Of a stretch of 64,000 bases of DNA, positions 28,909 through 37,551 are shown piece after piece. Numbering within the stretch: the first letter of the stretch is position 1; each line of letters starts with the position of its first letter. A model generated the notes under the pieces. That model was not told the origin of the DNA. It did not search any database and saw only the letters and a list, made by a program, of their open reading frames with translations. Position numbers and translations under genes: made by a program. Origin of the DNA: Nocardioides zeae (GTDB taxonomy: Bacteria > Actinomycetota > Actinomycetes > Propionibacteriales > Nocardioidaceae); NCBI RefSeq assembly GCF_010686755.1, contig NZ_JAAGXA010000009.1, positions 124,001 to 188,000 of the forward strand. The letters are read 5' to 3'.

Positions 28909-30312
28909 GTGAGTGGATCGAAGGGCACGCTACGGGAGATGCTCCGTGGAGGAGCAGGCGTGGCGATCGCCATGGCGGTGATGAACGTCGGCACCTACGG
29001 GTTCACGCTCGTGGCGGCGCGCATGCTCGGGCCGAAGGAGTACGGCGCGGTCGCCGCGCTCATGGGCCTCCTGCTCGTCGTCAACGTGCTGTCGGTCGGC
29101 CTCCAGGCCACCGGCGCCCGCCAGGTCGCCGCCGACCCGAGCCACCGCGAGCGCATCGAGAACCGCATCCTCGTCACCGCCCGGCGCTCCGCGTGGGCGC
29201 TCGGCCTGCTCTGCCTCGTGCTCAGCCCCCTGGTGACCATCGCGCTCGACCTGGGCTCCTTCGTGCCCGCCCTCCTCGTCGCGGCGATCGCGGTGCCGCT
29301 GACCGTCATGGGCGGCCAGGCCGGCATCTTCCAGGGCGAGAAGAAGTGGACGCCGCTCGCCGCCATCTACCTGGGCATGGGCCTGGGTCGACTGGGCTTC
29401 GGCGCGCTCGGCGTCGCCGTGCGCCCCGACGCGACCGGTGCGATGGCCGGTGTGCTCCTCGGCGCCGTCGTGCCCGTGCTCATCGGCGGCTGGGCGCTGC
29501 GCCGCCGCCGCGGCGGCGAGGGCCCCGGTCCCGCCCCGATGCGCACCGTGCTGCGCGAGGTCGCCCACAACTCCCACGCCCTGCTGGCGTTCTTCGCCCT
29601 CACCAACGCGGACGTGGTGCTCGCACGCATCACGCTCGACGCCCACGACGCCGGGCTCTACGCCGGTGGGCTCATCCTCGCGAAGGCTGTGCTCTTCCTG
29701 CCCCAGTTCGTCGTCGTCATCGCCTTCCCGGCGATGGCCTCGGAGGGCGCGCAGCGGATGTACCTCAAGGGCGTCGCGCTCGTCGGCGGCATCGGCGTCG
29801 TCGCGACCGCGGGCGCCTGGGCCGTGGGCGAGCTCGTCGTCGTCGGTTCCGGCGACGCCCGCCGCTCGCTCGTCGTCGAGTTCGTCGGCGGCGCCGAGTA
29901 CGCCGAGATCGAGCACCAGCTGTGGCTCTTCGCCCTGCTCGGCACGCTGTTCGCGATGACCCAGGTCATGGTCTACGAGGTCGTCGCCCGCCAGCACCGG
30001 GGCGCCGTGTACGCCGTGTGGGCGGGCCTCGCCGTGCTCGGGGTCGTCGTGCCCGTGGCCGCCACCGCGACCGGGCTCATCTCCGTCGTCATCACCATCA
30101 ACGCCGTCGTGCTCGTCGCCCTGCTGCTCGTCGCGGTGCTCCAGGGCCGCGGCCACCGGCCGCCCGCCGTGCCCGGGGTCGGCACCCCGGGTGAGCCCGG
30201 CGAGCCCGGCGGGATGGCGCCCGGCCCCGAGGCCGGGCCCGCGCCGACCTCAGTGCGCGGCGGCGTGCCAGCTGACGCCCGTGCCGACGGAGACGTCGAG
30301 CGGCACCCGTAG
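28909..30312 (+). CDS. Oligosaccharide flippase family (MOP/Wzx-like) protein
   Basis: 467 residues with about 12-13 transmembrane helices; NVGTYGFTLVAARMLGPKEYGAVAAL (about 25-50) is the typical first-loop motif of Wzx/MurJ-like flippases. It probably turns lipid-linked sugars over the membrane for the envelope island. The last 45 residues are Gly/Pro/Glu-rich and read through the end of polA on the opposite strand, a 63-base convergent overlap. The GTG start has TAGGCT 7 bases upstream (leaderless). It is last in the island. Confidence 0.85.
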   Translation: MSGSKGTLREMLRGGAGVAIAMAVMNVGTYGFTLVAARMLGPKEYGAVAALMGLLLVVNVLSVGLQATGARQVAADPSHRERIENRILVTARRSAWALGLLCLVLSPLVTIALDLGSFVPALLVAAIAVPLTVMGGQAGIFQGEKKWTPLAAIYLGMGLGRLGFGALGVAVRPDATGAMAGVLLGAVVPVLIGGWALRRRRGGEGPGPAPMRTVLREVAHNSHALLAFFALTNADVVLARITLDAHDAGLYAGGLILAKAVLFLPQFVVVIAFPAMASEGAQRMYLKGVALVGGIGVVATAGAWAVGELVVVGSGDARRSLVVEFVGGAEYAEIEHQLWLFALLGTLFAMTQVMVYEVVARQHRGAVYAVWAGLAVLGVVVPVAATATGLISVVITINAVVLVALLLVAVLQGRGHRPPAVPGVGTPGEPGEPGGMAPGPEAGPAPTSVRGGVPADARADGDVERHP

Positions 30313-32961
30313 GTCGGCCGCGGAGGCCATCTGCTCCCGCACCAGGGCCTCCAGCCGGTCCCGCTCCCCCGGCGCCACCTCGAGCACGAGCTCGTCGTGC
30401 ACCTGCAGGAGCAGCCGCGACGTCAGGCCCTGCTCCTCGATGGCGCTCTGGACGTTGAGCATCGCGACCTTGATGAGGTCCGCGGCCGAGCCCTGGATGG
30501 GGGCGTTGAGGGCCATCCGCTCGGCCGCCTCCCGGCGCATCCGGTTGTCGCTGGTGAGGTCGGGCAGCTGGCGGCGGCGCCCCATGATCGTCTCCGTGAA
30601 CCCCGACTTGCGGGCCTCCACGACGACGCCGGCGAGGTAGTCGCGGATGCCGCCGAAGGTCTCGAAGTACTCGTCCATGAGCCCCCGGGCCTCGGACGGC
30701 TCGATGCCCAGCTGCTGCCCCAGGCCGAAGGCGGACAGGCCGTAGGCCAGCCCGTAGTTCATCGCCTTGATCTTGGCCCGCATCTCGCTCGTCACCGCGT
30801 CCGGCGCGACGTCGAAGACGCGCGCGGCGGTGATCGAGTGGAAGTCGCGGCCCGAGCGGAACGCCTCGATGAGGAGGTCGTCCTCGGAGAGGTGGGCCAT
30901 GATCCGCATCTCGATCTGGCTGTAGTCGGCCGTCATCAACGACTCGTAGGACGGGCCGACGACGAACGCCTCACGGATGCGGCGGCCCTCCTCGGTGCGG
31001 ACCGGGATGTTCTGGAGGTTCGGGTCGGTGCTCGACAGGCGGCCCGTCGCCGCGATCATCTGGTTGAACGTCGTGTGGATCCGCCCGTCGGGCTGGACCG
31101 TCTTGAGCAGGCCCTCGATCGTCTGCCGCAGGCGGGCGACGTCGCGGTGGCGCAGCAGGTGCAGCAGGAACGGGTGCTCGGTCTTCACGTAGAGCGACTG
31201 CAGCGCGTCGGCGTCGGTCGTGTAGCCCGTCTTCGTGCGCTTGGTCTTCGGCATGCCGAGCTCGTCGAAGAGCACCACCTGCAGCTGCTTGGGCGAGCCC
31301 AGGTTGATCTCCTTGCCGATCACCGCGAACGCCTCCTCGGCGGCACGACGGACCTCCTCGGCGAAGTGGGCCTCGAGCTCCTCGAGCCGCGCCGTGTCCA
31401 CCGCGACGCCGGTGCGCTCGAGCCGGCCGAGCAGCTGGATGAGCGGCAGCTCCACCTCCGCGAGGAGACGGGCACCGCCGACGGCCTCCACCTCGCCGTC
31501 GAGGGTCTCCGCCAGGTCGATGACGGCCCGGGCGTGGAGCATCGCCGTGTCGGCGACCTCGTCGCCGTGGTCGAACAGCGCCTCCTGCTCGCCGGTGGTC
31601 TCCGTGCGCAGCTCGCGCCGCAGGTAGCGCAACGTGAGGTCGGCCAACGCGTAGGAGCGCTGGTCGGGCTGCACCAGGTACGCCGCCAGCGCGGTGTCGC
31701 TGACCAGCCCGGCCAGCGTCCACCCGTGCGCGCTCAGCGCGTGCTGCGGCCCCTTCGCGTCGTGGAGCACCTTCGGTCGCGCGGGGTCGGCCAGCCACCC
31801 GGCCAGCGCGGCCTCGTCCTCCGGCGTGAGGCTCGCGACGTCGACGTACGCCGCCAGCCCGGTCGCGCCGGCGACGGCGACGCCGTCGACCGTCCCCGTG
31901 CCGGAGCCCCAGCTGCCCCGCACGTGGACGCCCACGTGCTGGCTGCCGAGCCCGTCGAGGAACGCGGCGACCTCCCCGGGCTCCAGCTGACGACCGGCGA
32001 GCTCGAAGCCGCCCTCCTCGACCGGCGGCTCCTCCTCCACGCTCAGGGTGTCGATGGTGCGCTGCCGCAGCTCTCCGCGGAACTCCAGCTCGTCGAACAG
32101 GGTCAGCGCCGTCGCCCGGTCCCAGGGCGCCAGCCCGAGCTGCGCGGGGGTCTTGTCGAGGTCGAGGTCGCGCACCAGGGCGTTGAGCTGGCGGTTGCGG
32201 ATCACGTCGCCGAGGTGCTCGCGCAGCGCCTCGCCCTTCTTGCCGGTGATCTTGTCGGCGTGGGTGATGACGTTGTCGAGCCCGTCGTACTGGTTGATCC
32301 ACTTCGCCGCGAACCCCTGCCCCACGCCGGGCACCCCGGGCAGGTTGTCCGAGGTCTCGCCCACGATCGCCGCCAGCTCCGGGTAGCGGTGGGGCGGCAC
32401 CTTGTACTTTTCCTCCACCGCCGCCGGCGTCATCCGCGCCAGGTCGGAGACGCCCCGCATGGGGTAGAGCACCGTGGAGCGGTCGGTCACCAGCTGCAGC
32501 GAGTCGCGGTCGCCCGTGAGGATGAGGACCTCCATGCCGTCCGCGAGGGCCTGCGTCGTCAGCGTCGCGATGATGTCGTCGGCCTCGTACCCCTCCTTCT
32601 TGAGGAAGGTGATGCCGAAGGCGTCGAGGAGCTGCTCGATGATCGGCAGCTGGCTGCCGAACTCCCCCGGCGTCTTGTTGCGCTTCGCCTTGTACTCCGC
32701 GTACTGCTCCAGGCGGAACGTCTGGCGGGACACGTCGAACGCGACGGCCACGTGCGTGGGCTGCTCGTCGCGGAGCACGTTGACGAGCATCGACGTGAAG
32801 CCGTAGACCGCGTTGGTGTGCTGCCCCGTCGTCGTGGAGAAGTTCTCGACGGGGAGCGCGAAGAACGCCCGGTAGGCCAACGAGTGGCCGTCGAGCAGCA
32901 GCAGGCGCGGCCGCCCCTCGGCGGCGGGCGTGACGGTGGCGGAGGTCGTCGACTGAGGCAC
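30250..32961 (-). CDS. polA: DNA polymerase I
   Basis: 903 residues: an N-terminal 5'-3' exonuclease (about 15-310, DGHSLAYRAFFAL, ILTGDRDSLQLV), a middle 3'-5' exonuclease-like domain (about 330-510) and the polymerase domain (SLMTADYSQIEMRIMAHLSEDD, QVHDELVLEV). The middle domain lacks the DxE and following acidic residues (VAAYVDVASLTPEDEAAL), so proofreading is almost certainly absent, as in mycobacteria. The family fills gaps in repair and replaces RNA primers. The GTG start has TAGGGT 6 bases upstream (leaderless). The thioesterase gene diverges 52 bases away. Confidence 0.97.
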   Translation of the reverse strand: MPQSTTSATVTPAAEGRPRLLLLDGHSLAYRAFFALPVENFSTTTGQHTNAVYGFTSMLVNVLRDEQPTHVAVAFDVSRQTFRLEQYAEYKAKRNKTPGEFGSQLPIIEQLLDAFGITFLKKEGYEADDIIATLTTQALADGMEVLILTGDRDSLQLVTDRSTVLYPMRGVSDLARMTPAAVEEKYKVPPHRYPELAAIVGETSDNLPGVPGVGQGFAAKWINQYDGLDNVITHADKITGKKGEALREHLGDVIRNRQLNALVRDLDLDKTPAQLGLAPWDRATALTLFDELEFRGELRQRTIDTLSVEEEPPVEEGGFELAGRQLEPGEVAAFLDGLGSQHVGVHVRGSWGSGTGTVDGVAVAGATGLAAYVDVASLTPEDEAALAGWLADPARPKVLHDAKGPQHALSAHGWTLAGLVSDTALAAYLVQPDQRSYALADLTLRYLRRELRTETTGEQEALFDHGDEVADTAMLHARAVIDLAETLDGEVEAVGGARLLAEVELPLIQLLGRLERTGVAVDTARLEELEAHFAEEVRRAAEEAFAVIGKEINLGSPKQLQVVLFDELGMPKTKRTKTGYTTDADALQSLYVKTEHPFLLHLLRHRDVARLRQTIEGLLKTVQPDGRIHTTFNQMIAATGRLSSTDPNLQNIPVRTEEGRRIREAFVVGPSYESLMTADYSQIEMRIMAHLSEDDLLIEAFRSGRDFHSITAARVFDVAPDAVTSEMRAKIKAMNYGLAYGLSAFGLGQQLGIEPSEARGLMDEYFETFGGIRDYLAGVVVEARKSGFTETIMGRRRQLPDLTSDNRMRREAAERMALNAPIQGSAADLIKVAMLNVQSAIEEQGLTSRLLLQVHDELVLEVAPGERDRLEALVREQMASAADLRVPLDVSVGTGVSWHAAAH

Positions 32962-33013
32962 GTGCCGACCCTAACCGTGACCACCGACGACGCCGGGCGC
33001 GGCCGGGAGCAGA

Positions 33014-33475
33014 ATGACCGGCATGGACAAGGACGCCACCACCCCCGTGCCCGGTCTCGACGAGCTCGTCGCGCAGATGTCGGAGCGCATGGGCGCGCTC
33101 AACGAGAAGATGGGCATCGAGATGGTCGAGGTCTCGCGCGAGAGGATCGTGGCCACGATGCCCGTCGAGGGCAACACCCAGCCCTACGGGCTCCTCCACG
33201 GCGGCGCCTCCGTCGTGCTCGCCGAGACGCTCGGCTCCGTCGGCTCGGCGCTCCACGCCCACCCCGACCGCGCCGCTGTCGGCGTCGACATCAACGCCAC
33301 GCACCACCGGTCGGCGACGTCCGGCGTCGTCACGGGCGTCGCCACGCCGGTCCACCTGGGGCGCAGCTCGACGTGCTTCGAGGTGGTCATCACGAACGAG
33401 GCCGGCAAGCGGGTCTGCACCGCCCGGATCACCTGCTCGCTGATCCCCGTCGACCGGGTCCCGTCCGCCGGCTGA
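33014..33475 (+). CDS. Hotdog-fold thioesterase (PaaI/EntH type)
   Basis: 153 residues (150 if the second ATG at 33023 is used). NTQPYGLLHGGASVVLAETLGSVGS is the HGG catalytic region of the PaaI/EntH hotdog family. These proteins hydrolyse acyl-CoA or acyl-carrier thioesters; they range from proofreading enzymes to 1,4-dihydroxy-2-naphthoyl-CoA thioesterase, and sequence alone does not choose between them. GGGAG sits 4 bases before the first ATG. Divergent from polA; converges on the GNAT gene. Confidence 0.9.
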   Translation: MTGMDKDATTPVPGLDELVAQMSERMGALNEKMGIEMVEVSRERIVATMPVEGNTQPYGLLHGGASVVLAETLGSVGSALHAHPDRAAVGVDINATHHRSATSGVVTGVATPVHLGRSSTCFEVVITNEAGKRVCTARITCSLIPVDRVPSAG

Positions 33476-33517
33476 CGCGGACCGGAGCGCCGGGGCAGCT
33501 CCCGGCCGGGCGCAGGC

Positions 33518-34084
33518 TCAGCCCGCGCGCTGCGTCGTCGTCCGCCGCATCGAGCGGCGGGCGGCGAGCACGCTGGTGAGCTGCTGGCGCGGCGGCCGCG
33601 CCATCGTGGGGCGCATCGCCGTGATGCGGGCCCGCACCGTCGCCGTCGGGGCGACCCGGAAGGACGCCCGCGTCGCGAGACCCAGCCGGGCCATGAAGCG
33701 GTTGGCGTCGCGCGAGGTGCTCGCCGAGGCCGTCGACACCTGGGACACGTCGTGCTCCTCGGCGTAGGCCACGCCGGCCTCGACCAGCGCCCGGCCCACC
33801 CCGCGACGGCGGAACTCCGGCAGCACGGTCGGCGAGGCCAGGTGCACCATGGGCGTCGGGTCCAGCGGCGAGACGGTGATCATCCGCAGCAGCACGGCGC
33901 CGGCGAACGCACCGCCGTACTCGGCCACCACGATCCGGTGGGCCTCCCCCGTGAGCGAGGCCTCGACGAGGCGGGCGACGTCCGACGCTCCCTCCTCGAC
34001 GGAGCGGAGCGACTCGGCCCACAGGGCGGCCAGGGCGGGGATGTCGGGGAGCGCCGCGGCGCGCAGGGTGAGAGGGGCTCCCAT
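33518..34084 (-). CDS. GNAT-family N-acetyltransferase
   Basis: 188 residues. The acetyl-CoA binding signature is at about 93-104 (EFRRRGVGRALVE, Q/RxxGxG/A), with the usual beta4 before it and AYAEEHDVSQVSTAS after. The C-terminal 60 residues are very basic (MRPTMARPPRQQ, ARRSMRRTTTQR), which is not typical of GNAT proteins and suggests binding to nucleic acid or the ribosome. Substrate unknown. No Shine-Dalgarno site is seen. Confidence 0.83.
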   Translation of the reverse strand: MGAPLTLRAAALPDIPALAALWAESLRSVEEGASDVARLVEASLTGEAHRIVVAEYGGAFAGAVLLRMITVSPLDPTPMVHLASPTVLPEFRRRGVGRALVEAGVAYAEEHDVSQVSTASASTSRDANRFMARLGLATRASFRVAPTATVRARITAMRPTMARPPRQQLTSVLAARRSMRRTTTQRAG

Positions 34085-34269
34085 CAGGAGGACACCGCCC
34101 GGGTCACTGCCGTCGCCATGTGTCCTCCGCCTCGGGCCACGCGCGGACCAGGGGGCCCACGCACTTCGATCACCGTTGCGGCACCCGCCCCCACGGTGCG
34201 CCGGTCGTCACCCTACGCTCGCCGCAGCCGCGCTGGCACGGGAGCCGGGCAAAAGTTGAGGGAGCGCTG

Positions 34270-35073
34270 ATGTTCGTCGGTTCGGGCACCCTCCTCAACG
34301 TCGTCACCGTGCTGGTGGGCTCCGGCCTGGGGGTGGCGCTGGGAGGGCGTCTCCCCGAGCGGGTACGGCGCGTGGTCACCGACGGTCTCGGGCTCGTGAC
34401 GCTGCTCGTGGCGGCGGTCGCGGCCGCCGACGTGCTCGACGCCGACCTGGCCGCGGCCACCGGCACGGGCGCGCCGATGCTCATCGTGCTGGGCGCGGTG
34501 CTGATCGGCGGGATCGTGGGCGCCGCGCTCGACCTCGACGGGCGGCTCGTCGCCCTGGGACGCTGGACGGAGCGGCGCCTGGCGCGGCGGACCGTGGCCG
34601 CGGACCGGGGGTCGGACGCCGGGTCGGACGCCGAGTCGGACGCCGGGTCGGACCCCGCGCGCACCGATCGCTTCACAGCCGGCTTCGTGGCCGCGTCCCT
34701 CGTCTTCTGCACGGGACCGCTCACCGTGCTCGGGTCGCTCAACGACGGGCTCGGCAACGGCGCCGAGCAGCTCTACCTCAAGGCCACCCTCGACGGGTTC
34801 GCGGCCATCGCCTTCGCCGCGACGTTCGGCTGGGGCGTCGCCGCCTCCGCGCTCACCGTCGTGGTCGTGCAGGGCGGGCTCACCCTCGTCGGCCTCGTCG
34901 TGGGCGACGTGCTTCCCGCGGCCCACGTCGCCGCGCTGAGCGCGGTCGGCGGCGTGCTGCTCGTCGGCGTCGCCCTGCGGCTCCTCGACGTCGCCCAGGT
35001 GGCGGTGGCCTCGCTCCTCCCCGCGCTCGTGGTGGCGCCCCTGCTGGTCGAGGCGGTCGTGCGACTGCGGTGA
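34270..35073 (+). CDS. DUF554 membrane protein
   Basis: 267 residues, about 7 transmembrane helices; GTLLNVVTVLVGSGLGVALGGRLPERVR and FVAASLVFCTGPLTVLGSLNDGL are the DUF554 (YdfK-like) signatures. Function unknown; probably a small-molecule transporter or sensor. A cytoplasmic loop has GSDAGSDAESDAGSD from four 12-bp in-frame repeats (about 34607-34654). GAGGGAG lies about 6 bases before the ATG. Confidence 0.9.
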   Translation: MFVGSGTLLNVVTVLVGSGLGVALGGRLPERVRRVVTDGLGLVTLLVAAVAAADVLDADLAAATGTGAPMLIVLGAVLIGGIVGAALDLDGRLVALGRWTERRLARRTVAADRGSDAGSDAESDAGSDPARTDRFTAGFVAASLVFCTGPLTVLGSLNDGLGNGAEQLYLKATLDGFAAIAFAATFGWGVAASALTVVVVQGGLTLVGLVVGDVLPAAHVAALSAVGGVLLVGVALRLLDVAQVAVASLLPALVVAPLLVEAVVRLR

Positions 35074-35210
35074 TCCGCTGCCCGCTGTGACACCGAACAC
35101 CGATTGTTCCCGCTTCGTTACCTCAAGCGACGACGTGACCGCTCCCGGCGTCATAGCGTTCCACCCCACATGCGTCATGCCCTGACGCGCCGAGCTCGAA
35201 CAGGAGCCCC

Positions 35211-36572
35211 ATGCAGATCGGCACCCGAGCCGCGGACACCCCGCCGCGGCCACAGACCCGGGGACGCGGAGGCATCCCGAGCCACCGCTCGGTGCTCCGG
35301 TTCCTCGCCCCCCTGCTGCTCGCGCTGGTCATCCTCGGCGTCGCGCCGTCCGCCCAGGCCGCATCCGCGGCCGAGGACGGCTACCGCGTCACCGTGAACC
35401 TGCGCGACACCAGCAACGACAACGCCCCCGTCGAGGGCGTCGACATCACCGCGACCCCCGAGGGCGGTGAGGCCGTCGAGGCCACGACCGACGCCGACGG
35501 ACGCGCGGTGCTCGAGATCCCCGCGGAGTTCCAGGGCGCCACCGTCCTCGTCGAGCTCGACGAGGACTCGCTCCCCGACGGCGCCGCCATGCGCGAGGGC
35601 GCGCCCGCCGAGCAGACCGTGACGCTCAACATCTCCACGGTCGGCGTCACCTTCCTCATCGGCGAGGACAACCGCAACGTCATGACGAAGTGGGACCGCG
35701 TCCCCGCCAGCATCTACAACGGCCTGCTGTTCGGCCTGATCATGGCGATGGCGGCGCTGGGGCTCTCGATGGTGTTCGGCACCACGGGCCTCACCAACTT
35801 CTCGCACGGCGAGCTCGTCACCTTCGGCGCGGTGTGCACCATGCTGCTCAACACGTCACTGGGGGTGCCGTTCCTCCTGGCGGTCCCCATCACGGTGGTG
35901 GCCGCCGTGGGCGTGGGCTGGCTGCAGGACAGGTTCCTGTGGGCCCCGCTCCGTCACCGCGGCATCGGACTGATCGCGATGATGATCGTCTCCATCGGCC
36001 TGCAGTTCTTCCTGCGCAACTTCTTCGCCTACATCACGGGCTCCCGCACCGAGGTGTACGACGAGTATGCCACCGGCGCCGGGTCGGACTTCGCCGGGCT
36101 GTTCACCTACACGACCCGTGACATCATCATCGCCGGCGTCTGCATCGTCGTGCTCGCCGCGGTCATCGCGGGCCTGTCCTACACCCGCCTCGGCCGCGCG
36201 ACCCGCGCGGTCTCCGACAACCCGGCGCTGGCGGCGGCCACCGGCATCAACGTCGACCGGGTCGTCTCCACGGTGTGGATGGTGGGCACGGCCCTCGCCG
36301 CGCTCGCGGGCACGTTCCTCGCGTTCCAGCTCGGCGTGACCTACCAGATCGGCCAGCTCATGCTGCTGCTGCTCTTCGCAGCCTGCTGCGTCGGCGGCCT
36401 CGGGTCGGTGTGGGGCGCGCTCGTCGGCAGCCTCATCATCGGTGTGCTCATCGAGCTCTCGGCGCTGGTGATCCCGCCGGACCTCAAGAACGCCGGCGCG
36501 CTGCTGCTCCTCGTCATCATCCTTCTCGTCCGACCGCAGGGCCTCCTCGGCCGCCGCGAGCGGATCGGCTGA
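35211..36572 (+). CDS. livH: Branched-chain amino-acid ABC permease LivH with secreted N-terminal domain
   Basis: 453 residues. A signal-type helix (about 28-50, ending ...APSAQAASA) leads to an extracytoplasmic beta-sandwich of about 90 residues (YRVTVNLRDTS...TLNISTVGVTF), then the permease (about 155-450) with GTTGLTNFSHGELVTFGA and the EAA-like loop. Usual LivH is about 300 residues; the extra front domain is a known actinobacterial variant but still a fusion. AGGAG precedes the ATG. It starts the livHMGF operon. Confidence 0.92.
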   Translation: MQIGTRAADTPPRPQTRGRGGIPSHRSVLRFLAPLLLALVILGVAPSAQAASAAEDGYRVTVNLRDTSNDNAPVEGVDITATPEGGEAVEATTDADGRAVLEIPAEFQGATVLVELDEDSLPDGAAMREGAPAEQTVTLNISTVGVTFLIGEDNRNVMTKWDRVPASIYNGLLFGLIMAMAALGLSMVFGTTGLTNFSHGELVTFGAVCTMLLNTSLGVPFLLAVPITVVAAVGVGWLQDRFLWAPLRHRGIGLIAMMIVSIGLQFFLRNFFAYITGSRTEVYDEYATGAGSDFAGLFTYTTRDIIIAGVCIVVLAAVIAGLSYTRLGRATRAVSDNPALAAATGINVDRVVSTVWMVGTALAALAGTFLAFQLGVTYQIGQLMLLLLFAACCVGGLGSVWGALVGSLIIGVLIELSALVIPPDLKNAGALLLLVIILLVRPQGLLGRRERIG

Positions 36573-36582
36573 AAGGGATCTC

Positions 36583-37551
36583 ATGGACCTGCTCACCAAC
36601 GCGCTCCACGACGCGTTCGCACCCATCGCGATCTCGTACGTGCTGGCCGCCATCGGCCTCAACATCCACTACGGCTACACGGGCCTGCTGAACTTCGGCC
36701 AGGCCGCGTTCGCCGCGGTCGGTGCCTACGGCATGGCCGTGCTCATCGTGTCGTTCGACGTCCCGCTCGTGCCGGCGCTGCTGCTGGCCCTGGTCGGTGC
36801 CGTCCTGCTGGCCCTGGTCATGGGTCTGCCGACTCTGCGCCTGCGCGCGGACTACCTCGCGATCGTCACGATCGCCGTCGCGGAGATCGCCCGGCTGATC
36901 TTCTCGACGTCGTTCAAGCAGTACTTCAACGCACGTGACGGCGTGCAGGGCTTCACCGCCGACTTCCGCGACCTCAACCCGTACGGCGAGGGCGCCATCG
37001 GCTTCAGCCGCAACGACCTCTGGGTCATCACCGTGGGCTGGCTGCTCGTCGCGCTCGTGCTCGCCTTCGTCTTCCTGCTCATGCGCAGCCCCTGGGGCCG
37101 CGTGCTGAAGAGCATCCGCGAGGACGAGGACGCCGTCCGCTCGCTCGGCAAGAACGTCTACAGCTACAAGCTGCAGGCACTCATCCTCGGTGGCGTCATC
37201 GGTGCCCTCGGTGGCTTCGTCGGCGCGCTCGGCAAGGGCTCGGTGCAGCCGGACAGCTTCAACACCGACTTCACCTTCATCGCCTTCACCATGCTCATCC
37301 TCGGTGGTGCGGCGCGCGTGATGTCCCCGGTCGTGGGTGCCGTGCTCTTCTGGTTCCTGCTGACCTTCATGGACGTCCTGCTCAAGCGCATCACCGGCGA
37401 CGGCGGCTTCGTGCCCGGGTGGCTGCTCAACCCGGACCAGACCGGCAACGTGCGGTTCATGATCGTGGGCCTCGTGCTGATGCTGCTCATGATCTTCCGC
37501 CCGCAAGGGATCTTCGGCGACAAGAAGGAGCTCGCGATCGATGCCCGCTGA
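36583..37551 (+). CDS. livM: Branched-chain amino-acid ABC permease LivM
   Basis: 322 residues, about 9-10 transmembrane helices. NIHYGYTGLLNFGQAAFAAVGAY is the LivM first-loop signature, and LRLRADYLAIVTIAVAEIARLIF and VGALGKGSVQPDSF match family blocks. It forms the membrane pore with LivH. It starts 10 bases after livH with AAAGGGA upstream, and overlaps livG by 11 bases, so it is cotranscribed and coupled. Confidence 0.94.
   Translation: MDLLTNALHDAFAPIAISYVLAAIGLNIHYGYTGLLNFGQAAFAAVGAYGMAVLIVSFDVPLVPALLLALVGAVLLALVMGLPTLRLRADYLAIVTIAVAEIARLIFSTSFKQYFNARDGVQGFTADFRDLNPYGEGAIGFSRNDLWVITVGWLLVALVLAFVFLLMRSPWGRVLKSIREDEDAVRSLGKNVYSYKLQALILGGVIGALGGFVGALGKGSVQPDSFNTDFTFIAFTMLILGGAARVMSPVVGAVLFWFLLTFMDVLLKRITGDGGFVPGWLLNPDQTGNVRFMIVGLVLMLLMIFRPQGIFGDKKELAIDAR

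Noticed and set aside
14791..30312. Genomic island acquired recently by transfer
   Set aside because: GC content and codon style look like the flanks; no integrase, direct repeats or tRNA junction. Relocation within the lineage is more likely.
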